Part shown: piece after piece, positions 33,057-42,337 of the stretch
How the letters are laid out: the number at the start of each line of letters is the position of its first letter
How positions within the stretch are numbered: position 1 is the first letter of the stretch
Assembly (NCBI GenBank): GCA_946623785.1
Contig: CAMORM010000006.1
Span: forward strand, 1-42,410
Origin: an uncultured Verrucomicrobiota bacterium
GTDB lineage: Bacteria > Verrucomicrobiota > Kiritimatiellia > RFP12 > UBA1067
Reading direction: 5' to 3'
DNA length: 42,410 nucleotides
Notes under the pieces: model-generated
Seen by the model: only the letters and a program-made list of their open reading frames with translations
Told to the model about the DNA's origin: nothing
Databases searched by the model: none
Translations under genes and position numbers: made by a program

Positions 33057-34994
33057 ATGGATATCCGATTCGGGTTTTGCAATGGAAGTGCGCTTTCGCG
33101 GGCGGCGATCTGCCTGGCCCTTTCGGCTGCCGCGGCCACAGCAGGGGCGACCACATGGCATGTGGACAGCGAAGGAGGCAACGACTCCGCTGCCGGCACG
33201 AGCCCCGAGACCGCGTGGAAGACGCTTGAGCGCGTGAACGGCGCGGCAATCGCTCCTGGAGACAGCGTCCTTTTCAGGCGCGGCGGGCTTTGGCGCGGAA
33301 CACTGCGTCCCGCGAGCGGCGAGCCGGGCAAGCCCGTGAAGTACAGCTGGTACGGCGAGGGCCCGAAGCCGATCCTGGAGCAGTCCGTCGACAGGTCGAA
33401 GCCGTCTGACTGGGTCGAGGAGGCTCCCGGACTCTGGACCACGAGGGTCGCAGTGCCGGAACTGGTAGAGCAGGTCTGGGACGGCACGTCGTGCGAAGGC
33501 TGGACTTCATCGTGGCAGGAGGGCGTGAAGGGAACGCTCAGGCGGGTGACCGAGGATGGCGAGGTCTTCCTCAGGGCGAACTGCACGGAAAAGCCGGCGA
33601 GCAAGCCCAGCCTTGTCCAGCTCTGGGGCCCGAAGGTCGACGTCAGCGCCGATTGCGCGGTCCTGAGGCTGAAGGTCAGGTCCACGAAGCCTTTCCGCCT
33701 CGTCCGCGCCGAACTGATGCTGGCCAAGCCGCCGTGGCCCCATTCGATGCAGGGCGACGTGCCTCGTGCCGACATTGGGCCTGAATGGCAGACTGTCGAC
33801 GTGTTCCTCTCAAGGAAAGGCGCGGTGGACAATGCCTCGGTCCACCTGCCGATCGGCGACGTTCTCCCCGAGGGCGCGGTGTTCGACTTCGTGCCGGTCG
33901 GGATTTGGAGCGCGAAGTACGACGCTTCGCTTGCCCTGCCCTATGACGTCGGCATTTTCATCTGCGACCACGGCAGACGCTGGGGCGTGAAGAAGTGGCA
34001 CAATCCGGAGTGGATGGTCCAGCCGCTCGAGAAGCCGCTCGACTACGCCTACGACGCCGACAAGAAGCGTGTGCTCGTGAGGTTCGACGGCAACCCCGCC
34101 AAGTCGTTCTCCTCGATCGAGCTGGCGTACACCAGGCACGTCGTGAACCAGGGGAACCGGCACGACATCGTGTACGACGGCCTTGCCGTGCGCTACGGCG
34201 CCGCACATGGGTTCGGCGGCGGGTCGACCCGCAACATCACCATCCGCAACTGCGACATATACTGGATCGGGGGCGGACTCCAGTTCTGGAAGAAGGACGA
34301 GAGGACAGGCAAGATACGCAATCCCGTCCGCTTCGGGAACGGCATCGAGTTCTGGGGTGACGCGACAGGCCACCTGATCGAGCGCAACCGCCTGTGGGAG
34401 GTGTACGACGCGGCGGTCACGAACCAGGGCAAGAACGACACGGAGACCGACATCGTGTGGCGCGACAACGTGATCTGGAATTCTGAGTATTCGTTCGAGT
34501 ACTGGAACGCGAAGCTTACCGCCAACATCACGTTCGAGCACAACACGTGCGTGGACGCTGGCTACGGATGGGCCCACACGCAGCGCCCGGACAGGAACGG
34601 CGCGCACCTGATGTACTACCACAACCGCGCCGAGACCTCGAACTTCGTTGTCAGGGACAACATCTTCTGCCGCGCCACGGAGTGGACCATCCGCACCGGG
34701 CTCGACTGGCGCAAGTCGCTCGTGCACGACAACAACCTCGTCTGGAACGAGGGAAGCGTGCCAGTCATTCGCTGGCTTGAAGGCAAGGACCGCCTCATTC
34801 TCGGATGGGACGGCTACCGCGAGCTTGGGTTCGACCCCCACTCCGAGTTCGCCGAGCCGAAGTTCGTCAACCCCGCGAAGCGCGACTATCGTCTCGCCCC
34901 CGGTTCGCCCGGCCTGACGCTTGCGAGCGACGGTGGTCCCGTTGGCGCGCGCAACATGCCCGGTCTCGACGAAGACCAGTCGCTCCAACGCTGA
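33057..34994 (+). CDS. Secreted right-handed parallel beta-helix protein
   Basis: WHVDSEGGNDSAAGTSPETAWKTLERVNGAAIAPGDSVLFRRGGLWRGTL (typical N-cap of beta-helix polysaccharide-active proteins), followed by GGSTRNITIRNCDIYWIGGG, GHLIERNRLWEVYDA, NFVVRDNIFCR rungs. Confidence 0.85.
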   Translation: MDIRFGFCNGSALSRAAICLALSAAAATAGATTWHVDSEGGNDSAAGTSPETAWKTLERVNGAAIAPGDSVLFRRGGLWRGTLRPASGEPGKPVKYSWYGEGPKPILEQSVDRSKPSDWVEEAPGLWTTRVAVPELVEQVWDGTSCEGWTSSWQEGVKGTLRRVTEDGEVFLRANCTEKPASKPSLVQLWGPKVDVSADCAVLRLKVRSTKPFRLVRAELMLAKPPWPHSMQGDVPRADIGPEWQTVDVFLSRKGAVDNASVHLPIGDVLPEGAVFDFVPVGIWSAKYDASLALPYDVGIFICDHGRRWGVKKWHNPEWMVQPLEKPLDYAYDADKKRVLVRFDGNPAKSFSSIELAYTRHVVNQGNRHDIVYDGLAVRYGAAHGFGGGSTRNITIRNCDIYWIGGGLQFWKKDERTGKIRNPVRFGNGIEFWGDATGHLIERNRLWEVYDAAVTNQGKNDTETDIVWRDNVIWNSEYSFEYWNAKLTANITFEHNTCVDAGYGWAHTQRPDRNGAHLMYYHNRAETSNFVVRDNIFCRATEWTIRTGLDWRKSLVHDNNLVWNEGSVPVIRWLEGKDRLILGWDGYRELGFDPHSEFAEPKFVNPAKRDYRLAPGSPGLTLASDGGPVGARNMPGLDEDQSLQR

Positions 34995-35030
34995 CGCCTG
35001 CTGCAAATGTCCACCCCTTAGGTTTGAGTT

Positions 35031-37526
35031 ATGAAAATGCGGTTGATCACTTTTGTTGCGCTTGGAGTTGCCTTTGCGGCGCACTGCGCCTTCGCGCTTG
35101 ACGCCATGCTCATGGCGGATGGTTCCGTCCGGTTCGGACCTGATGGAAGCTATTCGCTAAAACCGGTTCTTTTCCTGCCCGAATGGAAGAGCACGACTTC
35201 GGCCGGAGGATACGCTGTCAGGGACCCCGGCGTTGCGACGTTTCGACTTGAGAGCGGCGGCACGGTCATTGCCGATGCCACGACCACCATTAGTCAGCTC
35301 GACGGCGGAAAGTCCAAGGTTGTCTTCTCCGTCACTCCGCGCAAGGACACCAAGACGATCAGCTGCTGCTGCACCGTCGGCATGCCGATAGCCGAGGTCG
35401 ACGGAAGGCCCTGGGGCATCGCGGGGAAAGAGGGGGCCTTCTGCAAGCCCGAGAAGGGGATAGCTGTCGCGAGGGGCAGGACTTCGTTTGTCTCGTTCCC
35501 GTCCGGCGCGAAGGGCCCGCTGGTGCGTGTCGAGGCGGCGGAGCCATTCGACTGCCTCATCCAGGACAGCCGGAAGTGGGGCGACACGTATTCGATAAGG
35601 GCCGGCGACCTCTCTGCCAGGGTCCTGAAGGCGGGCGAGAAGATCTCGTTCGAGTGCGTCGTCTCGGCCGGAGAGCCTGTTTCCGCCATCTACCAGAAGC
35701 AGTACGTGGTAGAGGCGGGCGCTGACTGGGTGCCGATCGTCGAGCACCGCGACATTCTGGAGGGGAGCGCGCTTGACTTCTCCAAGGCTGGCTTCACCGA
35801 CGCGCCGGCCGGGAAGCACGGGTGGGTTCGCAACGTTGGCGGGCACTTCGAGTTCGAGGGCCTGCCGGGCCGCCCCCAGCGTTTCTACGGCGTCAACCTC
35901 TGCTTCTCGGCGAACTTCCCGGACCACGAGCTTGCCGACAGGCTGGTCACGCGGCTCAAGCGGTTCGGCTACAACGCGATACGCATACACCACCACGACG
36001 GCGAGACTGTGAAGGGGAGCGAAGACGGGCTTACGCTCAACCAGGACAGCATGGACCGGCTGGACTACCTCGTGTCGGCTGCGATCCGCGAGGGGCTGTA
36101 CATCACGACCGACATGTACGTGTCCCGCGGCGTCAAGTGGCGGCACGTCGGGATCGATCGCAACGGCTTCATGGAGAAGTCGCTGTTCAAGGCGCTTTGC
36201 GCCGTGTACGATCCGGCGTTCGAGAACTGGGCCGCGTATTCGAAGAACTTCATGGAGCACGTGAACAAGTACACCGGGCGCCGCTATGCCGACGAGCCGG
36301 CCCTTTCGCTCGTCTCGCTCGTCAACGAGGGCGGGTTCTTCATGGGCTGGACGCGCGGAGTTTCGGACGATCCTCGCATCGCCGACTCATGGCGCGCATG
36401 GATTAAGGCAAGGCGCGAGGCGGATCCCTCGTTCGCCGAGGGCATCGACTCCGAGATGCCGCCGAAGAACTACTGGGACGCCAAGAGCCGCCCGTTCGTC
36501 GACCAGTGGTGCGCCGGTCTGGAGACGAAGATGGTCGCGCGCATGAAGGCGTACCTGCGCTCGCTCGGCGTGAAGGCCCTCATAACGAACGACAACAACG
36601 GACAGCACTACGTCGCTAGGAACGGCATGGCGTCGGAGTACGACTACATCGACGACCATTTCTACGTGGATCACCCGTCGTTCCTCGAGAAGAGCTGGCA
36701 GCTTCCAAGCCGCTGCCCCAACGTGAACCAGCTTCTCGGGAGCAAGCCGGTCGTGCCGGTCGACAGGGATTTTGCGTTTGTTAAGGGCAAGCCGTTCACC
36801 ATCACGGAGTGGAACTTCTCCGGTCCGGGACGCTACCGCGGCGTCGGCGGGATACTCACCGGCGCAACCGCGGCGCTCAGGGACATGGATGGACTTTGGC
36901 GCTTTGCCTATTCGCACAGCCGAGACAGGCTCGGCGACTCTGACATTCGCCCGCCATCGTACTTCGACCTCTCCGCCGACCAGCTTTCGCTCGCAAGCGA
37001 CAGGGCTAGCATCTGCCTCTTCCTGCGCCGCGACATCGAGCCTGGCGCGGAAGGCGCGCTCAAGATGGACCGCGCGCGCGGCTCGTTCACCATCGACACG
37101 CCCCGGACCGTTGGCGGCTTCGCCCCGGAAGGCGCGATAGAGGCTGGTGCGCTGAAGGCCTCGCTTTCGGGCGCCCCGGCAACGGTCTGCGTCCATTCGC
37201 TCGACGGCGAGCCAGTCGCGAAGTCCGGACGGATGCTCCTCACCCACCTCACGGACGTCCAGGGCGAGGGCGGGACATTTGCCGACGAGTCGATGAAGAT
37301 ACTGCTCAAGTGGGGAAGGCGTCCGCTCGCGAGGAACGGCTCCGCCGCCGTTTCGCTTGCTCTGGAGTCGCCTTCCGGCTACGAGGTGTGGGAGCTTGCC
37401 GCGAACGGCGCGCGCGTCCGCAAGGTAGACGCCCGCGTGTCCGGCGGGCGCCTGGAATTCACAGCTTCAATCTCTGGCCCGGACGGCGCCAGGATGATGT
37501 ACGAGATCGTTAAGAGGAATCGCTAA
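35031..37526 (+). CDS. Secreted clan GH-A/cellulase-like glycoside hydrolase
   Basis: RFYGVNLCFSANFPDHELADRLVTRLKRFGYNAIRIHHHDG; LSLVSLVNEGGFFMGW; KPFTITEWNFSGPGRYRG: TIM-barrel GH5/GH-A-like pattern with candidate catalytic Glu residues. Confidence 0.75.
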   Translation: MKMRLITFVALGVAFAAHCAFALDAMLMADGSVRFGPDGSYSLKPVLFLPEWKSTTSAGGYAVRDPGVATFRLESGGTVIADATTTISQLDGGKSKVVFSVTPRKDTKTISCCCTVGMPIAEVDGRPWGIAGKEGAFCKPEKGIAVARGRTSFVSFPSGAKGPLVRVEAAEPFDCLIQDSRKWGDTYSIRAGDLSARVLKAGEKISFECVVSAGEPVSAIYQKQYVVEAGADWVPIVEHRDILEGSALDFSKAGFTDAPAGKHGWVRNVGGHFEFEGLPGRPQRFYGVNLCFSANFPDHELADRLVTRLKRFGYNAIRIHHHDGETVKGSEDGLTLNQDSMDRLDYLVSAAIREGLYITTDMYVSRGVKWRHVGIDRNGFMEKSLFKALCAVYDPAFENWAAYSKNFMEHVNKYTGRRYADEPALSLVSLVNEGGFFMGWTRGVSDDPRIADSWRAWIKARREADPSFAEGIDSEMPPKNYWDAKSRPFVDQWCAGLETKMVARMKAYLRSLGVKALITNDNNGQHYVARNGMASEYDYIDDHFYVDHPSFLEKSWQLPSRCPNVNQLLGSKPVVPVDRDFAFVKGKPFTITEWNFSGPGRYRGVGGILTGATAALRDMDGLWRFAYSHSRDRLGDSDIRPPSYFDLSADQLSLASDRASICLFLRRDIEPGAEGALKMDRARGSFTIDTPRTVGGFAPEGAIEAGALKASLSGAPATVCVHSLDGEPVAKSGRMLLTHLTDVQGEGGTFADESMKILLKWGRRPLARNGSAAVSLALESPSGYEVWELAANGARVRKVDARVSGGRLEFTASISGPDGARMMYEIVKRNR

Positions 37527-37546
37527 ATAGAAAGGACACAACAAAA

Positions 37547-38344
37547 ATGAACCTAAAGATCGGACTCAAGCCCTCGCAGGGCTACAACAAGGTATTCGAT
37601 GTCGGCGAATACGGGATGAAGCTCACCAAGTTCGGGCTGATCAAGCTCGCCGGCGGAACTTCCTACGAAGGCGACACGGGTGACAGCGAAGTCGCGCTCG
37701 TGCTCATCGGCGGAAACTTCGCCGCAAAGGGCGAAGGCTGGAACTTCGAGGTGACGAACGGACGCACCTCTCCCTTCGCCGGCAAGCCCCACTGCCTCTA
37801 TCTCCCGCGCCGCACAAAGTACACGATCACGGCGCTTTCGGACGTTGAGCTCGCCTACAACGGCTCGCCCGCCACGCGCGACACCGCGAAGCCCACGCTC
37901 ATCAAGCCCGAGGACACGCGCCACATCGCGCTCGGCAAGGACAACTGGACCCGCACTTCCGAGATCATCCTCGACGAGAAGTTCGACTCCGAGCACTTCT
38001 ACATCGGCGAGGGCATGATCCCGAGTGGAAACTGGTCGGGTTATCCGTCCCACCGCCACGACGTCAACAACCCGCCCGCCGAGCTCGACATGGAGGAGAC
38101 GTACTTCTACCTCTTCGACCCGCCGCAGGGGTTCGGGTTCCAGTCTGTGTACAAGCCCGACGGCTCGCTCAATGAGGCCTACCGCGTGCAGAACTACGAC
38201 ACGGTCGCGATCGCCGAGGGATACCATCCGCTCGTCGGGGCGCCTGGATACCAGATGTACTACCTCTGGACGATGGCCGGCGCGCAGGGCCGCGGCCTCA
38301 TCAGCTCGATGGATCCTGACCACGCCTGGGTCAAGAACGCCTGA
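37547..38344 (+). CDS. iolB: 5-deoxy-glucuronate isomerase (IolB / KduI-IolB superfamily)
   Basis: GNWSGYPSHRHDVNNPPAELDMEETYFYLFDPPQGFGFQSVYKPDGSLNEAYRVQNYDTVAIAEGYHPLVGAPGYQMYYLW: diagnostic IolB pattern. Confidence 0.93.
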   Translation: MNLKIGLKPSQGYNKVFDVGEYGMKLTKFGLIKLAGGTSYEGDTGDSEVALVLIGGNFAAKGEGWNFEVTNGRTSPFAGKPHCLYLPRRTKYTITALSDVELAYNGSPATRDTAKPTLIKPEDTRHIALGKDNWTRTSEIILDEKFDSEHFYIGEGMIPSGNWSGYPSHRHDVNNPPAELDMEETYFYLFDPPQGFGFQSVYKPDGSLNEAYRVQNYDTVAIAEGYHPLVGAPGYQMYYLWTMAGAQGRGLISSMDPDHAWVKNA

Positions 38345-38356
38345 CATCTCCAGACC

Positions 38357-41300
38357 ATGAAGCACCGTCCTTCTCTTTCGTGCGTCCTGGCGGCTTTCTT
38401 CGTCGCGGCGGTTTCCACGGCAACGGCGTTTGCAGGGTTGCCAAAGCCGACGTTCGAAAGAGATGGAATCAGGTGCTGGCACGACATCGCGTACGGGCCG
38501 CGTGCCGACCTCCCGGACGAAGGTCCGGGCTACAAGGGGAAGTCCGACTCCAGCAATGACTTCCCGTGGAAGCGCTTCCACAGCCACAGGTCCGGGCAGT
38601 TCATGGACGTCTACGCGCCTGCGAAGGGCGTAGCCACGAACGCCACAATCGTGATGTTCCTCCACGGGGGGTCGTGGTCCGAGCGGTACGACAAGGACTG
38701 TCCGCCGTGGGACATCATGAAACGCGTCGTGCATGCCGGCGGCGTGTTCTGCACGGCGGACTACATCCTCCAGTCCGATCGCTCGGCGAATATGTTCGGC
38801 CAGGCGCGAACCGAGGCGACATTCGCCAACATGCTGCGCGACATAGACCTTGCCGCTGCGAAGTTCGGCGAGATCGCCTGCGAACTCGGCGCAACGTCGC
38901 CGCGGTTCGCGATCACCGGCGAGTCGGCTGGCGGACATCTGGCGCTCCTCTACTCATACGACCAGGGCAATCCCGACGTCAACAAGCTTGGCCTCAGGCA
39001 CAGCCCGCGCGTCGACAAGGTCGTCAGCATAGTTGGCCCCACCGATTTCACGGCGAAGGAGTTCACCGACCTCGGGAAGGTCAACATACTTGGGTTCAAG
39101 TTCACGGTTCCGTTCTTCAAGTCGCTCATGAACAGGCTCATGGGTCTGGACGGCGGCGCGTCGTTCGAGACGTGCATCAAGGAGGCTGCCAAGTGGTCGC
39201 CTGTGCAGATCGTGAACACCAACTGCCCGCCGACCGCCGTTGCGTACGGCGCGGTTGTGGGCGGTGTTTCGGACGGCATCGTGCATGTAAAGCAGATGAC
39301 GGACCTCGAGGCCGCGCTGAAGGCCGTGAATGTGCCGTGCAAGATGAAGAAGTACGCCAGCCTGAACCACGGAGAGGTCACGTGGAAGGGCGCGGAGTGG
39401 ATTTCCGAACAGCTTCTCCGCGATGAGAAGGTCTTTGGCGCGCCGGTGCGCGTGAAGGGCGTTGCCGCGAAGGGCATGGCGGTTGCGCTCGACGGAAAAC
39501 GTCTGTTCGCCGGCGCGGGCCCAAGGCTCTATGCACTTGACGCGACGGATCCCCTCAATCCCGTTGTTCTCGGCGAACTGAACGGCTTCGACAACCTACG
39601 CCAGATACGCGTCCGCGGCAACTTCGTGTACGTTGTTTCGCGTGAGACAGGCATGCGCATCGTCGACGTCTCCGATCCGGCGCACATGCGCATACGATCG
39701 CGCTACGACTCCGTGGAGTTCGCGACTGGCATAGACGTGGTCGGTTCCGTGGCGTTCCTCTCCGAGCGCATCTACGGCGTCGAGGCGGTAGATGTCTCGG
39801 ATCCGGACAACCCGGCGCACATCGCGATCAGGAAGACGTTCGAGTCGCAGTCCAACCGCTACCGCGACGGCTGGCTCTTCTCCGGCGAGTGGGGCTCGGG
39901 CGAGCTGTCGGTGTTCGACGCGCGCGACATGAAGTCGTTCCGCAAGGTCGCGTCCGCGAACCTCGGCGGATTCGGCGACGGGATTGAGCTTGACGGCAAC
40001 TACATCTACTGCTCCACGGGGCACGACTCGCTCCACGCCGGAAAGACGGCGTTCGAGGCGCATGGCGCGGGACGCGGGCTCGACATATTCGACATCTCGG
40101 ACCCCGCGACCCCGCGCCATGTCTCGCGCGTGGACTTTCCCGTCTTCAAGCCGCGCGACGACGACTTCTGGACGCCGCGCGTCGCAAACGGCTGGGCCTT
40201 CTGCTGCGACTCGCACAACGGGCTCTTCGCGGTGAACGTGCGAGATCCGGCGAAGCCGAAGATCGCAGACAGGCTCTGCATTCCAGACCCGAAGAAGCCT
40301 GACTGGCCGTCCGGCGCCATAAGCTCGCTTGAGGTCGGCGAGGGATGCCTCTACATGACATGCGCGCCTGGCGGTCTCTATGTCGTGCCGGTGGAGGGCG
40401 TGCGTCCGCAGCCGCGTCCAACTGGCGAGCCGCCGAAGAACATAGCGTACCGCGAGAGGTACGACACGGACGATGGCAAGTTCTTCGTCTATCGTCCCGC
40501 GGCCTCCGGCCAGGCGAGGTCCGTGGCGATGCGGGGCGATGTGGTGTACTCCGCTTTCGGCGACGCGGGGCTGCACGTGCTGCGCATTGCGAAGGACGGC
40601 GGGTTCGAGAAGCTGGGCGAGCTTCCAGGCAACCACCGCGTTACCGACTGCTGTTTCGCGGGGGACAGGCTGCTCGTGGCGGAAGGGCTGGACGGTTTTG
40701 CGCTGTACGAGCTCGACGGCCCCGCGAATTTCCGCGAGGTCGCGCGCCGTCCGAACGCAGGGCCTGGCGGAAGCGTGGCGTTCTGGTGCTGGGCCGTTGA
40801 CGCGGAGACGGTCGTCCTTTCCGCTAGGTACGGTCCGTATGCGGTCTACAGCATCGCCGACTTCAATGCATCGGATCCGCTCTGCGACATCCACGGGACA
40901 TGCAGCTGGGACAGGTATGCGTCCGATTCGGGCATCGACGGCATGTATCCGATCGTCGTTCCGTACAGGGGACTGTGCTGGCTGAAGGCCGGCGACGGTG
41001 CTGCCCGCGTGTTTAGTACTTCGTTCGGCCGACGCGATGCAGATCCGCCGGAGCAGCGAAACGGAGTTGCGCGTTTCGGAGACAAGTTCATCTGCACCGA
41101 AGGCTACAGATACACGATATACTCGTCTGACATGACTCCGAGGAACCGGGGCAATTTCGGGCGGGGCAAACAGGACGGGTACAGGGGAATCCCGCGGAGC
41201 GACGGCAGGCTCGTGCTGCTCACGGAGCGCAGCGGAAGGCGCGCGTCCGTGTGGGACTTCGCTGACCCGGAGAAGCCGAAGCTGCTGCGCTCGCACCGCC

Positions 41301-41395
41301 TCTCCGGGACGCCCGACGCCGGCGCGTTCTTTGAGGGTCGCGCGCTCATACCCGCCGGCCACCAGGGGCTGCTCCTCGAGAAGCATGGCGAATGA
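38357..41395 (+). CDS. Alpha/beta-hydrolase (carboxylesterase-like) fused to LVIVD-type beta-propeller repeats
   Basis: Signal peptide; HGGSW oxyanion motif, GESAGGHLALLYS nucleophile elbow; from about 39,450 on repeats such as GMRIVDVSDPAHMRIRSRYD, GVEAVDVSDPDNPAHIAI, GLDIFDISDPATPRHVS. Confidence 0.85.
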   Translation: MKHRPSLSCVLAAFFVAAVSTATAFAGLPKPTFERDGIRCWHDIAYGPRADLPDEGPGYKGKSDSSNDFPWKRFHSHRSGQFMDVYAPAKGVATNATIVMFLHGGSWSERYDKDCPPWDIMKRVVHAGGVFCTADYILQSDRSANMFGQARTEATFANMLRDIDLAAAKFGEIACELGATSPRFAITGESAGGHLALLYSYDQGNPDVNKLGLRHSPRVDKVVSIVGPTDFTAKEFTDLGKVNILGFKFTVPFFKSLMNRLMGLDGGASFETCIKEAAKWSPVQIVNTNCPPTAVAYGAVVGGVSDGIVHVKQMTDLEAALKAVNVPCKMKKYASLNHGEVTWKGAEWISEQLLRDEKVFGAPVRVKGVAAKGMAVALDGKRLFAGAGPRLYALDATDPLNPVVLGELNGFDNLRQIRVRGNFVYVVSRETGMRIVDVSDPAHMRIRSRYDSVEFATGIDVVGSVAFLSERIYGVEAVDVSDPDNPAHIAIRKTFESQSNRYRDGWLFSGEWGSGELSVFDARDMKSFRKVASANLGGFGDGIELDGNYIYCSTGHDSLHAGKTAFEAHGAGRGLDIFDISDPATPRHVSRVDFPVFKPRDDDFWTPRVANGWAFCCDSHNGLFAVNVRDPAKPKIADRLCIPDPKKPDWPSGAISSLEVGEGCLYMTCAPGGLYVVPVEGVRPQPRPTGEPPKNIAYRERYDTDDGKFFVYRPAASGQARSVAMRGDVVYSAFGDAGLHVLRIAKDGGFEKLGELPGNHRVTDCCFAGDRLLVAEGLDGFALYELDGPANFREVARRPNAGPGGSVAFWCWAVDAETVVLSARYGPYAVYSIADFNASDPLCDIHGTCSWDRYASDSGIDGMYPIVVPYRGLCWLKAGDGAARVFSTSFGRRDADPPEQRNGVARFGDKFICTEGYRYTIYSSDMTPRNRGNFGRGKQDGYRGIPRSDGRLVLLTERSGRRASVWDFADPEKPKLLRSHRLSGTPDAGAFFEGRALIPAGHQGLLLEKHGE

Positions 41396-41450
41396 CCGGG
41401 AAAGCCGCCATCCACCTTCACTCGCAATCATAACGCTTCGCGCCGTAATC

Positions 41451-41540
41451 ACCTGCAAACACTGGAAACCAGAAACTGGAAACATCAAACTGCAACCCCG
41501 CCTCCGAGCCACGGACCGACAACTTAAAACTCGAAAATGG
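41451..41540. repeat. Degenerate short-unit repeat spacer (GGAAAC/AAACTG-like words)
   Basis: aaacactggaaaccagaaactggaaacatcaaactgcaac...cttaaaactcg; low-complexity word reuse without long exact periodicity. Confidence 0.4.
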
Positions 41541-41557
41541 GTAAACTCCAGAACATA

Positions 41558-41591
41558 CGCCATTGACGCATATACGCCAATGGTGTATAAT
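41558..41591 (+). promoter_or_regulatory. Sigma70-like promoter with overlapping near-palindromic operator
   Basis: TTGACG (41563-41568) - 17 bp - TATAAT (41586-41591); CGCCATTGACGCATATACGCCAATGGTG (41558-41585) matches its own reverse complement at 22/28 positions. Confidence 0.8.
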
Positions 41592-41597
41592 GTTCGC

Positions 41598-41671
41598 ATG
41601 ATTTTTGTTGAGACCAGATTGTTTACCTCCCGTTAATGAAGGAAATTGCGGAGGGCTATAAACATGAATAA
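41598..41671 (+). pseudogene. Internally deleted RelE/HigB-like toxin gene remnant
   Basis: MIFVETRLFTSR* at 41598-41636 resembles the N-terminus of RelE/HigB-type toxins paired with NadS antitoxins; a second frame at 41636-41671, MKEIAEGYKHE*, has its stop overlapping the antitoxin ATG (41664), as for a toxin C-terminus. Confidence 0.6.
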
Positions 41672-41975
41672 GAAGAATTTTGATTTGCTGCTTGAGAGCA
41701 TGCGTGAGGGGGGCGAAATCCTTAGGGGAGAGCGCAAGCCTTCTCGCCGTTTTGTGGTCGAAAACAAGGAAGACGTACAGCATGTCCGTCAGACCTTCAA
41801 TCTTAGCCAAGACACATTCGCAAAGTTCATGGGCGTCAGCGTCGGCACACTGCGCAATTGGGAACAGGGGAGGCGTCATCCGACCGGAGCAGCACGTGTT
41901 CTTCTTCGTATCGCGATTCGTCAGCCGAAGCTGTTTGCCGATGCCGTGCGAGAGGATTGTGCGGAGATGGTGTGA
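41664..41975 (+). CDS. NadS-like / HigA-type HTH antitoxin
   Basis: MNKKNFDLLLESMREGGEILRGERKPSRRF...DVQHVRQTFNLSQDTFAKFMGVSVGTLRNWEQGRRHPTGAARVLLRIA. Confidence 0.9.
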   Translation: MNKKNFDLLLESMREGGEILRGERKPSRRFVVENKEDVQHVRQTFNLSQDTFAKFMGVSVGTLRNWEQGRRHPTGAARVLLRIAIRQPKLFADAVREDCAEMV

Positions 41976-42251
41976 GCCATTCCATTTGTTGAAAAGTAGT
42001 CGCATCTTTGGGAGGACCGACCTTCGTGTAGACCGCAGGGGATTCCGCGGCGGAGGTGTTTTCGACGAGTGCAAGGTCTGGATAGTCCAGAGAGTATGAT
42101 GTCAGAAGGTCTGCGGTTGCACTAACCTATTGGCATTTTGTGGGTGCGGGCGGGACTGTTGCTGGCGGAGGAACGTCAGCCCTACCGGTGCGGCGGGCGG
42201 GTTAGTCCGCGGGGGAAGGGTTGTCTGGGGTGTTTCCGATGATTGCGCCAC

Positions 42252-42272
42252 GCGACGGCGAGACGCCGCCGC
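42252..42272. repeat. REP-like imperfect hairpin GCGACGGCG-aga-CGCCGCCGC
   Basis: 9-bp arms with 8/9 pairing in a noncoding GC-rich stretch. Confidence 0.45.
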
Positions 42273-42337
42273 TACATCGTTGGCTGGTGATTACGGCGAG
42301 CGCGTGCGAGTGCGGCCTTTTGTCAAATGATGGCGCA

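Noticed and set aside
41331-41597. Upstream part of ORF 41331..41636
   Set aside because: Runs through the end of the previous gene and low-complexity spacer; only the terminal MIFVETRLFTSR segment is meaningful.
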